From assembly GCA_018382125.1 (NCBI GenBank), contig JAGZQO010000007.1, positions 12,827-76,826 of the forward strand: a stretch of DNA of 64,000 nt, written 5' to 3'. The notes under the pieces were generated by a model that saw only the letters and a list, made by a program, of their open reading frames with translations, was not told the origin of the DNA and searched no databases. Positions 1 through 8,431 of this stretch are shown piece after piece. The stretch comes from Collinsella sp. GTDB lineage: Bacteria; Actinomycetota; Coriobacteriia; Coriobacteriales; Coriobacteriaceae. Within the stretch, counting starts at the first letter, position 1, and the number at the start of each line of letters is the position of its first letter. A program made the translations under genes and the position numbers.

Positions 1-489
1 AACCTGCTGCCGCGCCTGTCGGTTATCGAAAACGTCATGCTGCCGCTGGCCTACACCAATGTGCCCCGTAGCCAGCGCGAAATGCGCGCCGTGCACGCGC
101 TGCAGGCCGTCACGCTGCCCGTCGACCACTGGGACCACCGCATATCCGAGCTCTCGGGCGGCCAGATGCAGCGTGTCGCCATCGCGCGCGCCCTCGTCAA
201 TGACCCGCCCATCATCCTGGCCGATGAGCCGACGGGAAACCTAGACTCCGCCACTGGAGCGCTTGTGATGGAGACCTTCCATAGGCTCCAGGAGCGCGGC
301 AAAACCATCGTGCTTATCACACACGACCCCGGCATCGCCGCCGAGGCCGACCGTGCCGTGACCATCCGCGACGGTCGCATTCACGACGGCGCGTATATTC
401 CACATGCACCGCGGACCCTTCGCAGCGCCGTAGATAGCCTGCCCATGATTTCCGCCTCCGCCAACCCGCCGAAAGGAGTGGTGGCATGA
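1..489 (+). CDS. ABC transporter ATP-binding protein, MacB/LolD type (5' end outside window)
   Basis: The reading frame is open from the first base, so the N-terminus with Walker A lies outside the window. Visible motifs are the signature LSGGQMQR, Walker B with D-loop ([13 protein letters not shown]) and the H-loop in ITHD. The sequence fits the MacB/LolD/FtsE ATPases that power exporters of peptides, lipids or drugs. Its stop overlaps the ATG of the permease gene, so the two are translationally coupled and probably form one exporter. The last 35 or so residues are a low-complexity tail beyond the ATPase fold. The substrate cannot be told from sequence. Confidence 0.95.
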   Translation, partial: NLLPRLSVIENVMLPLAYTNVPRSQREMRAVHALQAVTLPVDHWDHRISELSGGQMQRVAIARALVNDPPIILADEPTGNLDSATGALVMETFHRLQERGKTIVLITHDPGIAAEADRAVTIRDGRIHDGAYIPHAPRTLRSAVDSLPMISASANPPKGVVA

Positions 490-1700
490 GCGCCCGCGAT
501 CTCATCCAGGAAGCCCTTCACTCGCTCGAAGCCAACAAGGGGCGCAGCCTGCTCACCATCCTGGGCATTGTCATCGGCATCGCCTCGGTTATCGCCATGA
601 CTTCGCTCATCGGCGGTATCCAAAACAGCCTGGTTAACAGTCTGGGCCTCAATGCGGCACGCATGGTGCAAATCTATTCGTCGCAAGAACTCACCGAGTC
701 GGACATCGAGAAGCTTCAAAAACTGGTGCCGCAGATAGAGCAGATCGGCATTGTCGACAGCGCGTATACCGAGTATAAGACCGGCGATAAAAGCTATACC
801 GTCATGGCACTGGGTGTCGATAGCGACATGCTCGACGCCGTGGGGGCCAGCAAGCTCGTTGCGGGGCGTACCTATTCCCAGGCCGAGTCTCAATCAGGCT
901 CGCGCGTGGCGCTCATCAGCCGCGGCGGCGCCGATCAGCTTTACGGCAACGAACAGGACGCGGTGGGCAAGACTATTAAGGTGTCCAACGGCGAAGTGCA
1001 GATTGTAGGCGTGATTGATGGCGGCAGCGACTCCATGGGCTCGCTCACGCTGTATATGCCACGCGAAACCATCTCCGGGCTGTTTAGCGACGAGAATCCT
1101 TCATTCCCCAGCGTGACGGCACTTGCCGCCGAGGGCACGGACATGGATGAGCTTTGTAAGACCATCGAGTCCAAGGTGCGCGCGATGAAGGGCATCGAGG
1201 AGGAGGATGAGTACGACAGTGTATCGGCGACATCCATGAAAAGCGCCATCGATGCACTCAACTCCTTTATGGGCGCGTTCTCACTCATCATGGGCGCTGT
1301 CGCCAGCATCTCGCTGCTTGTCGGCGGTATCGGCATTATGAATATGATGCTCACCAACGTGACTGAGCGCATCCGCGAGATCGGTATTCGCCGTGCCCTG
1401 GGCGCCAGTCGTCGCGATATCACCGCGCAGTTTTTAGCCGAGTCTTCGGCATTGTGCATCACCGGCGGTCTGCTGGGTGTCCTGATTGGCTATCTGCTGG
1501 CCTGGGCTCTTGCGATGTTTGCCGCAGGATCAGGGGTTCTCGGCGAGCTCGGTGCCAGCGGGCAAATCACACCGAGCTTTTCAATCGCCACGGTGCTGCT
1601 GGCCTTCGCCGTCTCCGTCGGCATCGGAGTAATCTTTGGCTTCTACCCCGCTCGCCGCGCGGCAAAACTCGACCCGGTGGAGTGCCTACGCTACCAGTAA
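486..1700 (+). CDS. MacB/FtsX-family ABC transporter permease
   Basis: This 404-residue protein has the MacB plan. There is one N-terminal membrane segment (about residues 20-42), then an extracytoplasmic MacB-type domain (about 45-245). Three membrane segments follow in the FtsX core (about 260-400), with the coupling motif IREIGIRRALGAS and the usual C-terminal YPARRAAKLDPVECLRYQ. The start ATG follows a good ribosome site (AAAGGAG) and overlaps the ATPase stop. With that ATPase it should form a half-transporter pair that moves a peptide, antibiotic or lipid outward. No outer-membrane partner is expected in this lineage. The gene ends just before a palindromic repeat that may also act as its terminator. 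Confidence 0.93.
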   Translation: MSARDLIQEALHSLEANKGRSLLTILGIVIGIASVIAMTSLIGGIQNSLVNSLGLNAARMVQIYSSQELTESDIEKLQKLVPQIEQIGIVDSAYTEYKTGDKSYTVMALGVDSDMLDAVGASKLVAGRTYSQAESQSGSRVALISRGGADQLYGNEQDAVGKTIKVSNGEVQIVGVIDGGSDSMGSLTLYMPRETISGLFSDENPSFPSVTALAAEGTDMDELCKTIESKVRAMKGIEEEDEYDSVSATSMKSAIDALNSFMGAFSLIMGAVASISLLVGGIGIMNMMLTNVTERIREIGIRRALGASRRDITAQFLAESSALCITGGLLGVLIGYLLAWALAMFAAGSGVLGELGASGQITPSFSIATVLLAFAVSVGIGVIFGFYPARRAAKLDPVECLRYQ

Positions 1701-1712
1701 GCCACCACCAAC

Positions 1713-1781
1713 AAGTTGCGGTGAATTAGGGACTGAATATGCTATCAAGCAGCAAAAACAGACACTATTTCACCGCAACTT
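1713..1781. repeat. Intergenic inverted repeat, copy 1 of 2
   Basis: The arms AAGTTGCGGTGAA and TTCACCGCAACTT are a perfect 13-bp inverted pair around a 43-base centre, and the match continues imperfectly inward. The same element occurs at 32350-32418. It lies between two convergent operons and may act as a bidirectional terminator. Two near-identical copies about 30 kb apart make a mobile or REP-like element more likely than chance. Confidence 0.8.
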
Positions 1782-1797
1782 ATTGAAGGTCGGGAGG

Positions 1798-1828
1798 GCG
1801 CGCTAGGCGCGGCGAGCGCCTAGCGCGC
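1798..1828 (-). other. Perfect hairpin spanning the cbiJ stop codon
   Basis: A 13-bp perfect GC-rich stem (GCGCGCTAGGCGC and its complement) closes a five-base loop and includes the TAG stop of cbiJ. No T-run follows on the minus strand, so it is more likely a 3'-end protecting structure or Rho-dependent end than an intrinsic terminator. Confidence 0.55.
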
Positions 1829-2593
1829 GAACTCCCGTAAGAGCGCGTCTTCCACTTCCCGAAGCGAAAGGGCCCCGCCTCCCTCGGCGGGACGGGCGAC
1901 CACGATACAGCGCGCTCCCACGTCGCGCGCGGAGGCGATCTTCTCGGCCGTGCCGCCTACGGTTCCCGAGTCCTTGGTCACAAGCCACTGGGCGCCCACC
2001 TGCCGAAGCATCGCCTCGTTGAGCTCGCGGGTGAAGGGCCCCTGCATGCCGATGACGTGCGACGGCGAAAACCCCGCGTCGATGCACTTCGTTATAGCAC
2101 CGGGCAGCGGGAGCACACGCACGAAGAAGCGCTTCGCGTAATCGGCGACGCGCGTGTAGGGAGCAAGCTCCTTGCTCCCCGTCGTGAGAAGCGCGCGACC
2201 CGGGTTCTCGGAGAGAAAGCGCGCCGCGCAGGCGATCGACGTGACCGAGACGACGCCTTTGGGCAGCGCCTCGACCGGGCGCGCAAGGCGCAGGCATCGT
2301 GCACCCACGGAGAGCGAAGCGGCTCGGATGTTGCCGCTTGCGAGCGTAGCGAAGGGGTGCGTGGCGTCGACGACGATGCGCGCGCCGGAAAGCTCGCGCT
2401 CCATGTCGGCCTCGTCGAGCCTGCCCGCATGCACCTCGATGCCCGGAAGCTCGCCCAAAAGCTCGCCTCCGTACTCGGTTGCCGCGTAGGCACGGGCGGG
2501 GATGCCCGCCCCGCTCGCCCATTCGCACAGGAGGCGGCCCTCGGTGGTGCCGGCGAAGATGCGCAGCGCCGGCGCGGATGCGGGCGCCGTCAC
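1820..2593 (-). CDS. cbiJ: Precorrin-6A/cobalt-precorrin-6A reductase
   Basis: CbiJ/CobK reduces (cobalt-)precorrin-6A with NAD(P)H in corrin ring synthesis. The 257-residue protein shows the family's N-terminal nucleotide-binding start (LRIFAGTTEGRLL), the DATHPFA motif near residue 80 and the C-terminal VTKDSGTVGGTAEKI block. A GTG start is chosen because it overlaps the cbiC TGA (GTGA), as at most junctions of this operon; the reading frame extends upstream but would lie inside cbiC. It is the last gene of the minus-strand cobalamin operon. Confidence 0.9.
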   Translation of the reverse strand: MTAPASAPALRIFAGTTEGRLLCEWASGAGIPARAYAATEYGGELLGELPGIEVHAGRLDEADMERELSGARIVVDATHPFATLASGNIRAASLSVGARCLRLARPVEALPKGVVSVTSIACAARFLSENPGRALLTTGSKELAPYTRVADYAKRFFVRVLPLPGAITKCIDAGFSPSHVIGMQGPFTRELNEAMLRQVGAQWLVTKDSGTVGGTAEKIASARDVGARCIVVARPAEGGGALSLREVEDALLREFAR

Positions 2594-3231
2594 TTCGGGC
2601 CGCCTGGGCGCGTGATCTGGTAGAGCAGCGCGTTCATAATGGCGGCCGCCACGGTCGAACCGCCCTTGCGACCCCTCGCGACGATGGCCGGCACGCGTCG
2701 CGCGAGTAGCTCCTCTTTCGCCTCGACCACGTTCACAAACCCGACCGGCACCCCAACGACGAGCGCAGGCGCGATCTTCCCCGCGTCCATGAGCTCGGCG
2801 AGGCGCAGAAGAGCTGTGGGAGCGTTGCCGACGGCCACGATGAGCGGACCCTCGATGCCGCAAGCTTTGTCCATGCTCGCAACGGCGCGAGTCGTGCCCG
2901 CGGCGCGTGCAGCCGCGGCGACATCAGGGTCGGCCATGTAGCACACGGCCTTGCAGCCGATCTTCGCGAGCGCGGGCTTGCTTATGCCTGCGAGCGCCAT
3001 GTTCGTGTCGGTGAGCACCGTGGCCCCTGCGCGCAGTGCGTCGAGCGCACAGTGCGCGGCATCATGGGTGAACACGAGGGAATCGGCGTACGAGAAGTCG
3101 GCAGTGGTGTGGATGACGCGCTTCACGACGGGCTCTTCGAGCGGCGGGAACGTGCGGCCGCCGAGCTCTTCGGTGATGATCTCGAAGCTGCGCCGCTCGA
3201 TGTCGCCGGGCGCCATCTCCTTGGAATCCAT
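2590..3231 (-). CDS. cbiC: Precorrin-8X / cobalt-precorrin-8 methylmutase
   Basis: CbiC moves the C-11 methyl group to C-12 to give (hydrogeno)cobyrinic acid. The 213-residue length is normal for the family. Family signatures are RRSFEIITEEL near residue 14, the RVIHTTADFSYADSL block with the expected catalytic His (about residue 41), and the GVPVGFVNVVEAKEEL and RGRKGGSTVAAAIMNALL motifs. The ATG directly follows the cobO stop codon. It supplies cobyrinate for amidation by CbiA, encoded in the same operon. Confidence 0.95.
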   Translation of the reverse strand: MDSKEMAPGDIERRSFEIITEELGGRTFPPLEEPVVKRVIHTTADFSYADSLVFTHDAAHCALDALRAGATVLTDTNMALAGISKPALAKIGCKAVCYMADPDVAAAARAAGTTRAVASMDKACGIEGPLIVAVGNAPTALLRLAELMDAGKIAPALVVGVPVGFVNVVEAKEELLARRVPAIVARGRKGGSTVAAAIMNALLYQITRPGGPK

Positions 3232-3747
3232 CTAGTACTCCACTCCTTCCCTTGCACATATCCCCTGAGCGTAGGGGTGTTTCTCGCACCGCATCTCGGT
3301 TATGTAGTCGGCCTTCTCCACGATCTTGCGGGAAGGCGCGCGCCCGGTGAGCGCTACTTCGACGCCGCGCGCGGACATATCGAGCGCGCGGTCCACGAGC
3401 GTCTCGTCGACAAGCCCCTTCGAAAGCGCGTCGAGCGCCTCGTCGAGCACGAGCAGCCCCTCCTGCGCGCCCTCGAGCTCGGCGAGCGCGGAAGCGAGGT
3501 TCCCATCGTGCAGCTCGCACGTCGCGGCAAGTTCTTCCGACGTCATCGACCAGGTAAACTTGTCCGACACCTTCCCCGCGAAAACGGGCACGCCGAAATG
3601 CTCGGCGAGCAGGCGCGCCTCCCCGCTTTCGCCGTCTTTCAGGAACTGCACGACGACGACGCGGCGGCCTGCGGCGAGCATGCGAAGGGCGAGGCCCATC
3701 GCCGCCGTGGTCTTGCCTTTGCCGTCGCCATGATACACGTGGATCAT
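3232..3747 (-). CDS. cobO: Corrinoid adenosyltransferase, CobA/CobO/BtuR type
   Basis: This enzyme transfers the adenosyl group of ATP to cob(I)alamin or its precursors. The 171-residue protein opens with MIHVYHGDGKGKTTAA, the P-loop typical of the CobA/CobO family, followed by VVVVQFLKDG and LLVLDEALDAL. The C-terminal TGRAPSRKIVEKADYITEM matches the family's TGR...ADLVTEM block. The ATG overlaps the cbiP stop (ATGA) and follows a GAGGAGG ribosome site. Belonging to this family rather than PduO or EutT is clear from the P-loop. Confidence 0.95.
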   Translation of the reverse strand: MIHVYHGDGKGKTTAAMGLALRMLAAGRRVVVVQFLKDGESGEARLLAEHFGVPVFAGKVSDKFTWSMTSEELAATCELHDGNLASALAELEGAQEGLLVLDEALDALSKGLVDETLVDRALDMSARGVEVALTGRAPSRKIVEKADYITEMRCEKHPYAQGICAREGVEY

Positions 3748-5243
3748 ACGCCCTCCTCGATAATACGGTAGACATACTCCATGTCGAGCGCCCCGCGCAC
3801 GACGTCGGCCAAGCGGTCGAACTCGCGCGCACGGTGATCGGCCGCGGACGCCGCGCCCGCAGCACCCACGACGCTCTCGGGCAGGCCGCGCATGCGCGCG
3901 AGTGAGCGCGCGAGGGCGAGCGCCACCCCCGGTTCGTCGAACAGGCCGTGGAGATAAGTTCCGAACACGTTTCCGCAGGCCGCGCCTTCTGGTTTGCCGC
4001 CAATCGTGCCCGCAGGGGCGCAGGAGACGGTCGTTTCGCCGTCGTGAATCTCGTACCCGCGCGCCGTCATGCCGTTCCACACCGAAAACGCGCCTTGGGC
4101 GCCCGTGATGCGCAGCTCCGACTGGGCGAGGCGCTTTTCCTCCTTGAACACCGTACTTGCAGGGATGAGCCCGAGCCCGCGCGCGGTGCCAGCGCCTTCC
4201 CTGCCGTGCGGATCGGAAAGCTCGTCTCCCAAAAGCTGGTAGCCTCCGCATATGCCGAGCACCGGCGTGCCCGCGCCCGAAAGCGCGCGCACACAGGCTC
4301 CGATGCCGCTAGCCGCAAGCCAGCGCGCATCGTCGAGCGTGGTCTTCGAGCCGGGGAGCACCACCAGGTCGGGTCGGCCCAGATCGGTCGTAGAGGAAAC
4401 GTAGCGCACGCCCACGCCGGGCACGCGCGAAAGCGGGTCGAAGTCGGTGAAGTTCGACAGATGCGGAAGGCGCACGACGGCGACGTCGATGACGCCGCGC
4501 GCCTCGCGGGCGGATAGGCGCGGCGCGAGCGAGTCCTCGTCGTCCAGGTCGAGCGTAAGATACGGCACGACCCCCACGACGGGAACCCCGCACATCTTCT
4601 CGAGCGGGGCCAAACCCGGACGCAGAATTTCCACATCGCCGCGGAACTTGTTCACCGCAAGCCCCCGCAAAAGCGCGCGATCCTCGGGCGCAAGGAGCGC
4701 GACCGTGCCGTAGAGCTGGGCAAACACCCCGCCTGGGTCGATGTCGCCCGCGAGCAGCACGGGGGAGGACACGGCGCGCGCGAGCCCCATGTTGACGATG
4801 TCGTTTTCGGCAAGGTTGATTTCGACGGGGCTGCCGGCGCCCTCGATGACGATAACGTCGTTTTCCTCCGCGAGCGAATCGAACGCCTCCATAATCTGCG
4901 GCATGAGCGCCTTCTTTCGCGCGAAGTAGTCCCTCGCAGCGAAGGCTCCCTGCGCCTTGCCGGCCACGATGAGCTGGCTTCGGTGGTCGCTTTCGGGCTT
5001 GAGCAGTATGGGGTTCATGCGCACGTCGGGCGCGATGCCGCATGCCTCGGCCTGCATGATCTGGGCGCGCCCCATCTCGAGCCCGTCGGCCGTGACACCG
5101 CTGTTGAGCGCCATGTTCTGGCTCTTGAAGGGAGCCACGCGCAGGCCGTCCTGCGAAAGCACACGGCACAGCCCCGCCGCAAGCAGGCTCTTCCCCGCGT
5201 TCGACATGGTGCCCTGGATCATGATGGGCTTCGCCCTACCCAC
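3744..5243 (-). CDS. cbiP: Cobyric acid synthase
   Basis: CbiP amidates the b, d, e and g side chains of adenosylcobyrinate a,c-diamide with glutamine and ATP. The 499-residue protein has the N-terminal P-loop-like IQGTMSNAGKS and KSQNMALNSGVT motifs. The C-terminal class I-type glutaminase domain carries the nucleophile Cys in LGICGGYQLLG and the His in GTYLHGLFD. A GTG start is chosen because AAGGAGGT stands nine bases before it and it overlaps the cobD stop by eight bases. In-frame codons further upstream lie within cobD. Confidence 0.95.
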   Translation of the reverse strand: MGRAKPIMIQGTMSNAGKSLLAAGLCRVLSQDGLRVAPFKSQNMALNSGVTADGLEMGRAQIMQAEACGIAPDVRMNPILLKPESDHRSQLIVAGKAQGAFAARDYFARKKALMPQIMEAFDSLAEENDVIVIEGAGSPVEINLAENDIVNMGLARAVSSPVLLAGDIDPGGVFAQLYGTVALLAPEDRALLRGLAVNKFRGDVEILRPGLAPLEKMCGVPVVGVVPYLTLDLDDEDSLAPRLSAREARGVIDVAVVRLPHLSNFTDFDPLSRVPGVGVRYVSSTTDLGRPDLVVLPGSKTTLDDARWLAASGIGACVRALSGAGTPVLGICGGYQLLGDELSDPHGREGAGTARGLGLIPASTVFKEEKRLAQSELRITGAQGAFSVWNGMTARGYEIHDGETTVSCAPAGTIGGKPEGAACGNVFGTYLHGLFDEPGVALALARSLARMRGLPESVVGAAGAASAADHRAREFDRLADVVRGALDMEYVYRIIEEGV

Positions 5244-6459
5244 GGGTATCGACCTCCTTCGTCGAGCCTCGGCCATACGCGCCCGCCATAGCGCCGCTGC
5301 AAGAAGCGCAGCCCCGTTTGTCGGGTTCGCCTTCGCCCGATGCGCCTTCCGCCCGAAGCGCGCGGCCGAACGCCATCGCAAGCCGGGCATTCTCCTTGCG
5401 CGTGCGCACCGCGACGCGGCACCAGAAACGGGACAGTACCGAAAACGAGTCGCACGTGCGGACCAAAACCCCCTGTTTATACAGGCGCTCGGGGATGTCT
5501 TTCGCCGGTGTCCGGACTAAAAGGAAGTTCGCATCCGACGGCACGACGGAAAGCCCGAGCGAGGAGAGCTCGTGGGAAAGCCACGCTCGCTCGCCCGCCA
5601 ATACATCGCGCGTGCGCGAGACGTATTCGACGTCTTCCAGGGCGGCGATACCCGCGGCCTCGGCGACCGAGGAGACGGGCCACGCCTGCCCCGCCCGGCG
5701 AATCCCCTCGAGGAGTTGGGCGTTTCCGCTGATCAGATATCCCAACCGCAACCCCGCCATTCCGTAGAGCTTGGTGAACGCGGAGAGCACGGCCACATGG
5801 CGCGAACACGCGGCGCGTGCGGCCACGCTCCTTTCGCGGGCGTCGGGCGCAAATCCGAGGAAGCACTCGTCCACGACGAGCAGCGCGCCCGCCTGCTCGC
5901 AGCGGCATGCCACGGCATCGATCACGCGGGGGTCGACGAGGCGCCCCGTCGGGTTGTTCGGATTGCAGAGGTACGCCACGTCTCCCGGCCCCTCGATCGC
6001 GCGGGCGAAGGAGGCGGGCACGTCGAAGTCGTCCGCTTCGAAGAGCGGGAACTCCTGCACGGATGCGCCGTAGTACGATGCCGCCTCCGCATATTCAGAG
6101 AACGTCGGCGCGCACACGACGATGCGTTTCGGGCGTACCGCCGCGGCGAGCCGCCAGATGATGTCAGACGCGCCCGCGCCGCAGACGATAGTATCTTCGG
6201 GAATGCCCTGGGCGCGCCCTAGGGCGCGAACGAGTGCGAGGCTTTCCCTATCGGGGTAGGCGTCGATTCGAGAAAGCGCCTTGCAAGCTGCGGCGACGGC
6301 GCGCGGCGAGGGGCCTGCCGGATTCACGTTCACCGAGAAGTCAATGAGGTCGGAGGCGCCCCCTTCGCAAGCGATGCCGAGCGATTGCGAGCTGCCCCCA
6401 TGCGTACGGGCGCGCAGGATTCCCCCGGCAGCCTGGGGCGCGGCGTGGTCTTCCCTCAT
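5236..6459 (-). CDS. cobD: PLP-dependent L-threonine-O-3-phosphate decarboxylase-like protein
   Basis: This is a fold-type I PLP enzyme of the HisC/CobD group. It has NPNNPTG (residues 166-172), a VVDECFLGF loop and the PLP-binding Lys at about residue 230 in SAFTKLYGMAGLRLGY. In a cobalamin operon next to cbiB, the expected job is making (R)-1-amino-2-propanol phosphate for the nucleotide loop. Motifs alone cannot separate it from histidinol-phosphate aminotransferase, so the call rests on context. The C-terminal 35 residues are Cys- and Gly-rich (GCASCSG) and extend beyond a plain CobD. The start overlaps the cbiB stop (ATGA). Confidence 0.85.
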   Translation of the reverse strand: MREDHAAPQAAGGILRARTHGGSSQSLGIACEGGASDLIDFSVNVNPAGPSPRAVAAACKALSRIDAYPDRESLALVRALGRAQGIPEDTIVCGAGASDIIWRLAAAVRPKRIVVCAPTFSEYAEAASYYGASVQEFPLFEADDFDVPASFARAIEGPGDVAYLCNPNNPTGRLVDPRVIDAVACRCEQAGALLVVDECFLGFAPDARERSVAARAACSRHVAVLSAFTKLYGMAGLRLGYLISGNAQLLEGIRRAGQAWPVSSVAEAAGIAALEDVEYVSRTRDVLAGERAWLSHELSSLGLSVVPSDANFLLVRTPAKDIPERLYKQGVLVRTCDSFSVLSRFWCRVAVRTRKENARLAMAFGRALRAEGASGEGEPDKRGCASCSGAMAGAYGRGSTKEVDTRG

Positions 6460-7430
6460 GCCATCGCCCCCACGGCGAGCACGACCGCCGCGCGCGCGGC
6501 GCCGAAGACGACGAGCGCGCATACGGACGCGGCGAGCATGAGCCTTGTCGCCCGTGCGATGTCGCCCCACTCGATTTCGCGGGACGCGTCGCCTATCGTC
6601 GGTTTCTCAACGAGCTTGCCGAAATACACCGCGGGTCCCGCCAGGCGCAGCCCGAGCGCGCCCGCGCACGCTGACTCGGTCTGCGCCGAGTTGGGGCTCG
6701 CATGGCGACGCCTGTCGCGGCGCCAGATGCGCGCCGCCCCGCGCGCGTCGAGCCCGACGATCGGGCACACGGCGATCATGAGCAGGGCCGATAAGCGCGA
6801 GGGAATCCAGTTCACCGCATCGTCGAGGCGCGCCGAGGCGCAGCCGAAGTCGATGTAGCGCTCATTTTTGTAGCCTACCATACTGTCGAGCGTGTTCACC
6901 GCCTTGTACGCCATGCCCAAGGGCGCACCCCCGATCATAAGGTAGAAAAGCGGCGCGATGACGCCGTCGCTCGCGTTCTCCGCCACGGTTTCCACGGCGG
7001 CGCGCGCCACGCCCTGCTCGTCGAGAACAGACGTGTTGCGTCCCACGATGAGCCCGACGGCTTCGCGCGCCGCGACAAGGCCGCCCTTCGAGAACGCGCG
7101 GACCACGGCCAGGCTCTGGCGGCGAAGCTCGCATGCCGCGAGAATCTGATAGCTCGCCCATGCCTCGGCCACAAAGCGCAAGCCGGGGTGAACCATGCCG
7201 CAAAGATGCAGGATTCCCCAGGTCAAAAGCCAACACGCAAGCGGAAGCGCCACGGCGAGCACAAGCCCTGCGGCGCGCGTGCCCGCGGACGTTTGCGGGA
7301 ATGCGCCCCGAAGGCGGCCTTCGGCCCACGTGATCGCGCGCCCCATGGCGACGACGGGATGGGGAAGCCAGCGCGGGTCGCCGAAGGCAAGGTCGGCCGC
7401 GAACCCGGCGGCGACGGCAAGAATCGTCAT
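6456..7430 (-). CDS. cbiB: Adenosylcobinamide-phosphate synthase
   Basis: CbiB is a membrane enzyme that joins aminopropanol (phosphate) to adenosylcobyric acid. The 324-residue protein has several membrane segments and the family motifs AFGDPRWLPHPVVAMG near the N-terminus, ENASDGVIAPLFY and KAVNTLDSMVGYKNERY. The ATG at 7430 shares one base with the preceding TGA, and a GTG three bases upstream would give a four-base overlap. The ATG is preferred because it gives the usual short hydrophobic N-terminus. It sits directly upstream of cobD, whose product supplies its substrate. Confidence 0.93.
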   Translation of the reverse strand: MTILAVAAGFAADLAFGDPRWLPHPVVAMGRAITWAEGRLRGAFPQTSAGTRAAGLVLAVALPLACWLLTWGILHLCGMVHPGLRFVAEAWASYQILAACELRRQSLAVVRAFSKGGLVAAREAVGLIVGRNTSVLDEQGVARAAVETVAENASDGVIAPLFYLMIGGAPLGMAYKAVNTLDSMVGYKNERYIDFGCASARLDDAVNWIPSRLSALLMIAVCPIVGLDARGAARIWRRDRRRHASPNSAQTESACAGALGLRLAGPAVYFGKLVEKPTIGDASREIEWGDIARATRLMLAASVCALVVFGAARAAVVLAVGAMA

Positions 7431-8431
7431 CACCGGGCATCGCCCCCCGAAGCGGGGCGAACGTCGCGAAGGCAGCGCCCATCCCAGGTGGCGGCCCATG
7501 CGCCGCCCGGCTCGGTATGCACGTCGAAATATCCCATTTTCGGGACAGCTAGCTCGGAGAGCAGCGCTTTCACGGTACCCGCGTGAACGACGAAGACGGC
7601 GCGCCCACTCCCTTGGGCGCGCTCCGATTCGCACGCCTCCCGAAACGCCGCGACGACGCGGCGGGTGAAATCGCTCTTGCCCTCGCCATGCGGGCAGCGT
7701 GTCTCGCACCAGGAGTCTACCCAGGCGCGGTAGCGCACGTCCTCTTTAAGCTCGGCGGCGCTTCGCCCCTCGAAGTCACCGAAATCCATCTCGCGCAGAC
7801 CGGGGCACGCCATAAGCTCCGCGTTCGGGAAGAGGATGCGCGCAGTCTGGTCGGTGCGGGCCATGCCGCTCGTGATAACACGGAACACGTCACGATCGCA
7901 CGCGAGGTCGCGCAAAGCGCGCTCGCCCGCGATCGACAGGGGCTCGTCGGTGCCCGCCCCGCTGTAGCGATGGTCTTCCGTGCCCGCCGTGGCACCATGG
8001 CGCACGAAGACGACTTCCAAAGGCGCGCCCGCGCCCAGCGTCCCTCGAGGCGCATCGGCAAGGTTTCCTTTGATGACCTGGGGAATCCCGCACGTCATGC
8101 GCACGACGACGTCGGCGCGCGCAGCGAGCGCGCATCCCAGGCGCCCCGCGCGCTCGCGCCATTGGGCGTCTTCCGCACGCATGGGGACGACCCCCGAGCC
8201 GACCAAGGTCAGAATCACTGCGTCGAAGCCAATCAGCCGCCCGAGCACCCGGTCAGCGTCGAGCGCGCGTACGAGTTCCTCAGCACGGTACGCGACACGG
8301 CCGGCAAAAGCCGCGGGCACGCCGCCCTCCGCAAGCTGCGCCGCGTCGACGAAATCGTCCGCCGCGAACCCGAGCTTTTCGCGCACGAAGGTCCTCTTCC
8401 CCGAATGCGCGCCACCTACCACGAGCATCAT
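7430..8431 (-). CDS. Fusion of a CobU-like domain with an alpha-ribazole phosphatase (CobC) domain
   Basis: Two domains are visible in 333 residues. The first 130 resemble CobU: a P-loop-like GGAHSGKR at 6-13, and TCGIPQVIKG near 113, which matches the CGIP block at the CobU C-terminus. The rest is a histidine phosphatase with RHG at 144-146, the REMDFGDFEG motif and VVHAGTVKALL, as in CobC. CobC removes phosphate from alpha-ribazole phosphate or adenosylcobalamin phosphate. The P-loop has Arg where Ser/Thr normally follows Lys, so kinase activity is doubtful. An intact cobU lies two genes upstream. The start overlaps the cobS stop (ATGA). Confidence 0.85.
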   Translation of the reverse strand: MMLVVGGAHSGKRTFVREKLGFAADDFVDAAQLAEGGVPAAFAGRVAYRAEELVRALDADRVLGRLIGFDAVILTLVGSGVVPMRAEDAQWRERAGRLGCALAARADVVVRMTCGIPQVIKGNLADAPRGTLGAGAPLEVVFVRHGATAGTEDHRYSGAGTDEPLSIAGERALRDLACDRDVFRVITSGMARTDQTARILFPNAELMACPGLREMDFGDFEGRSAAELKEDVRYRAWVDSWCETRCPHGEGKSDFTRRVVAAFREACESERAQGSGRAVFVVHAGTVKALLSELAVPKMGYFDVHTEPGGAWAATWDGRCLRDVRPASGGDAR

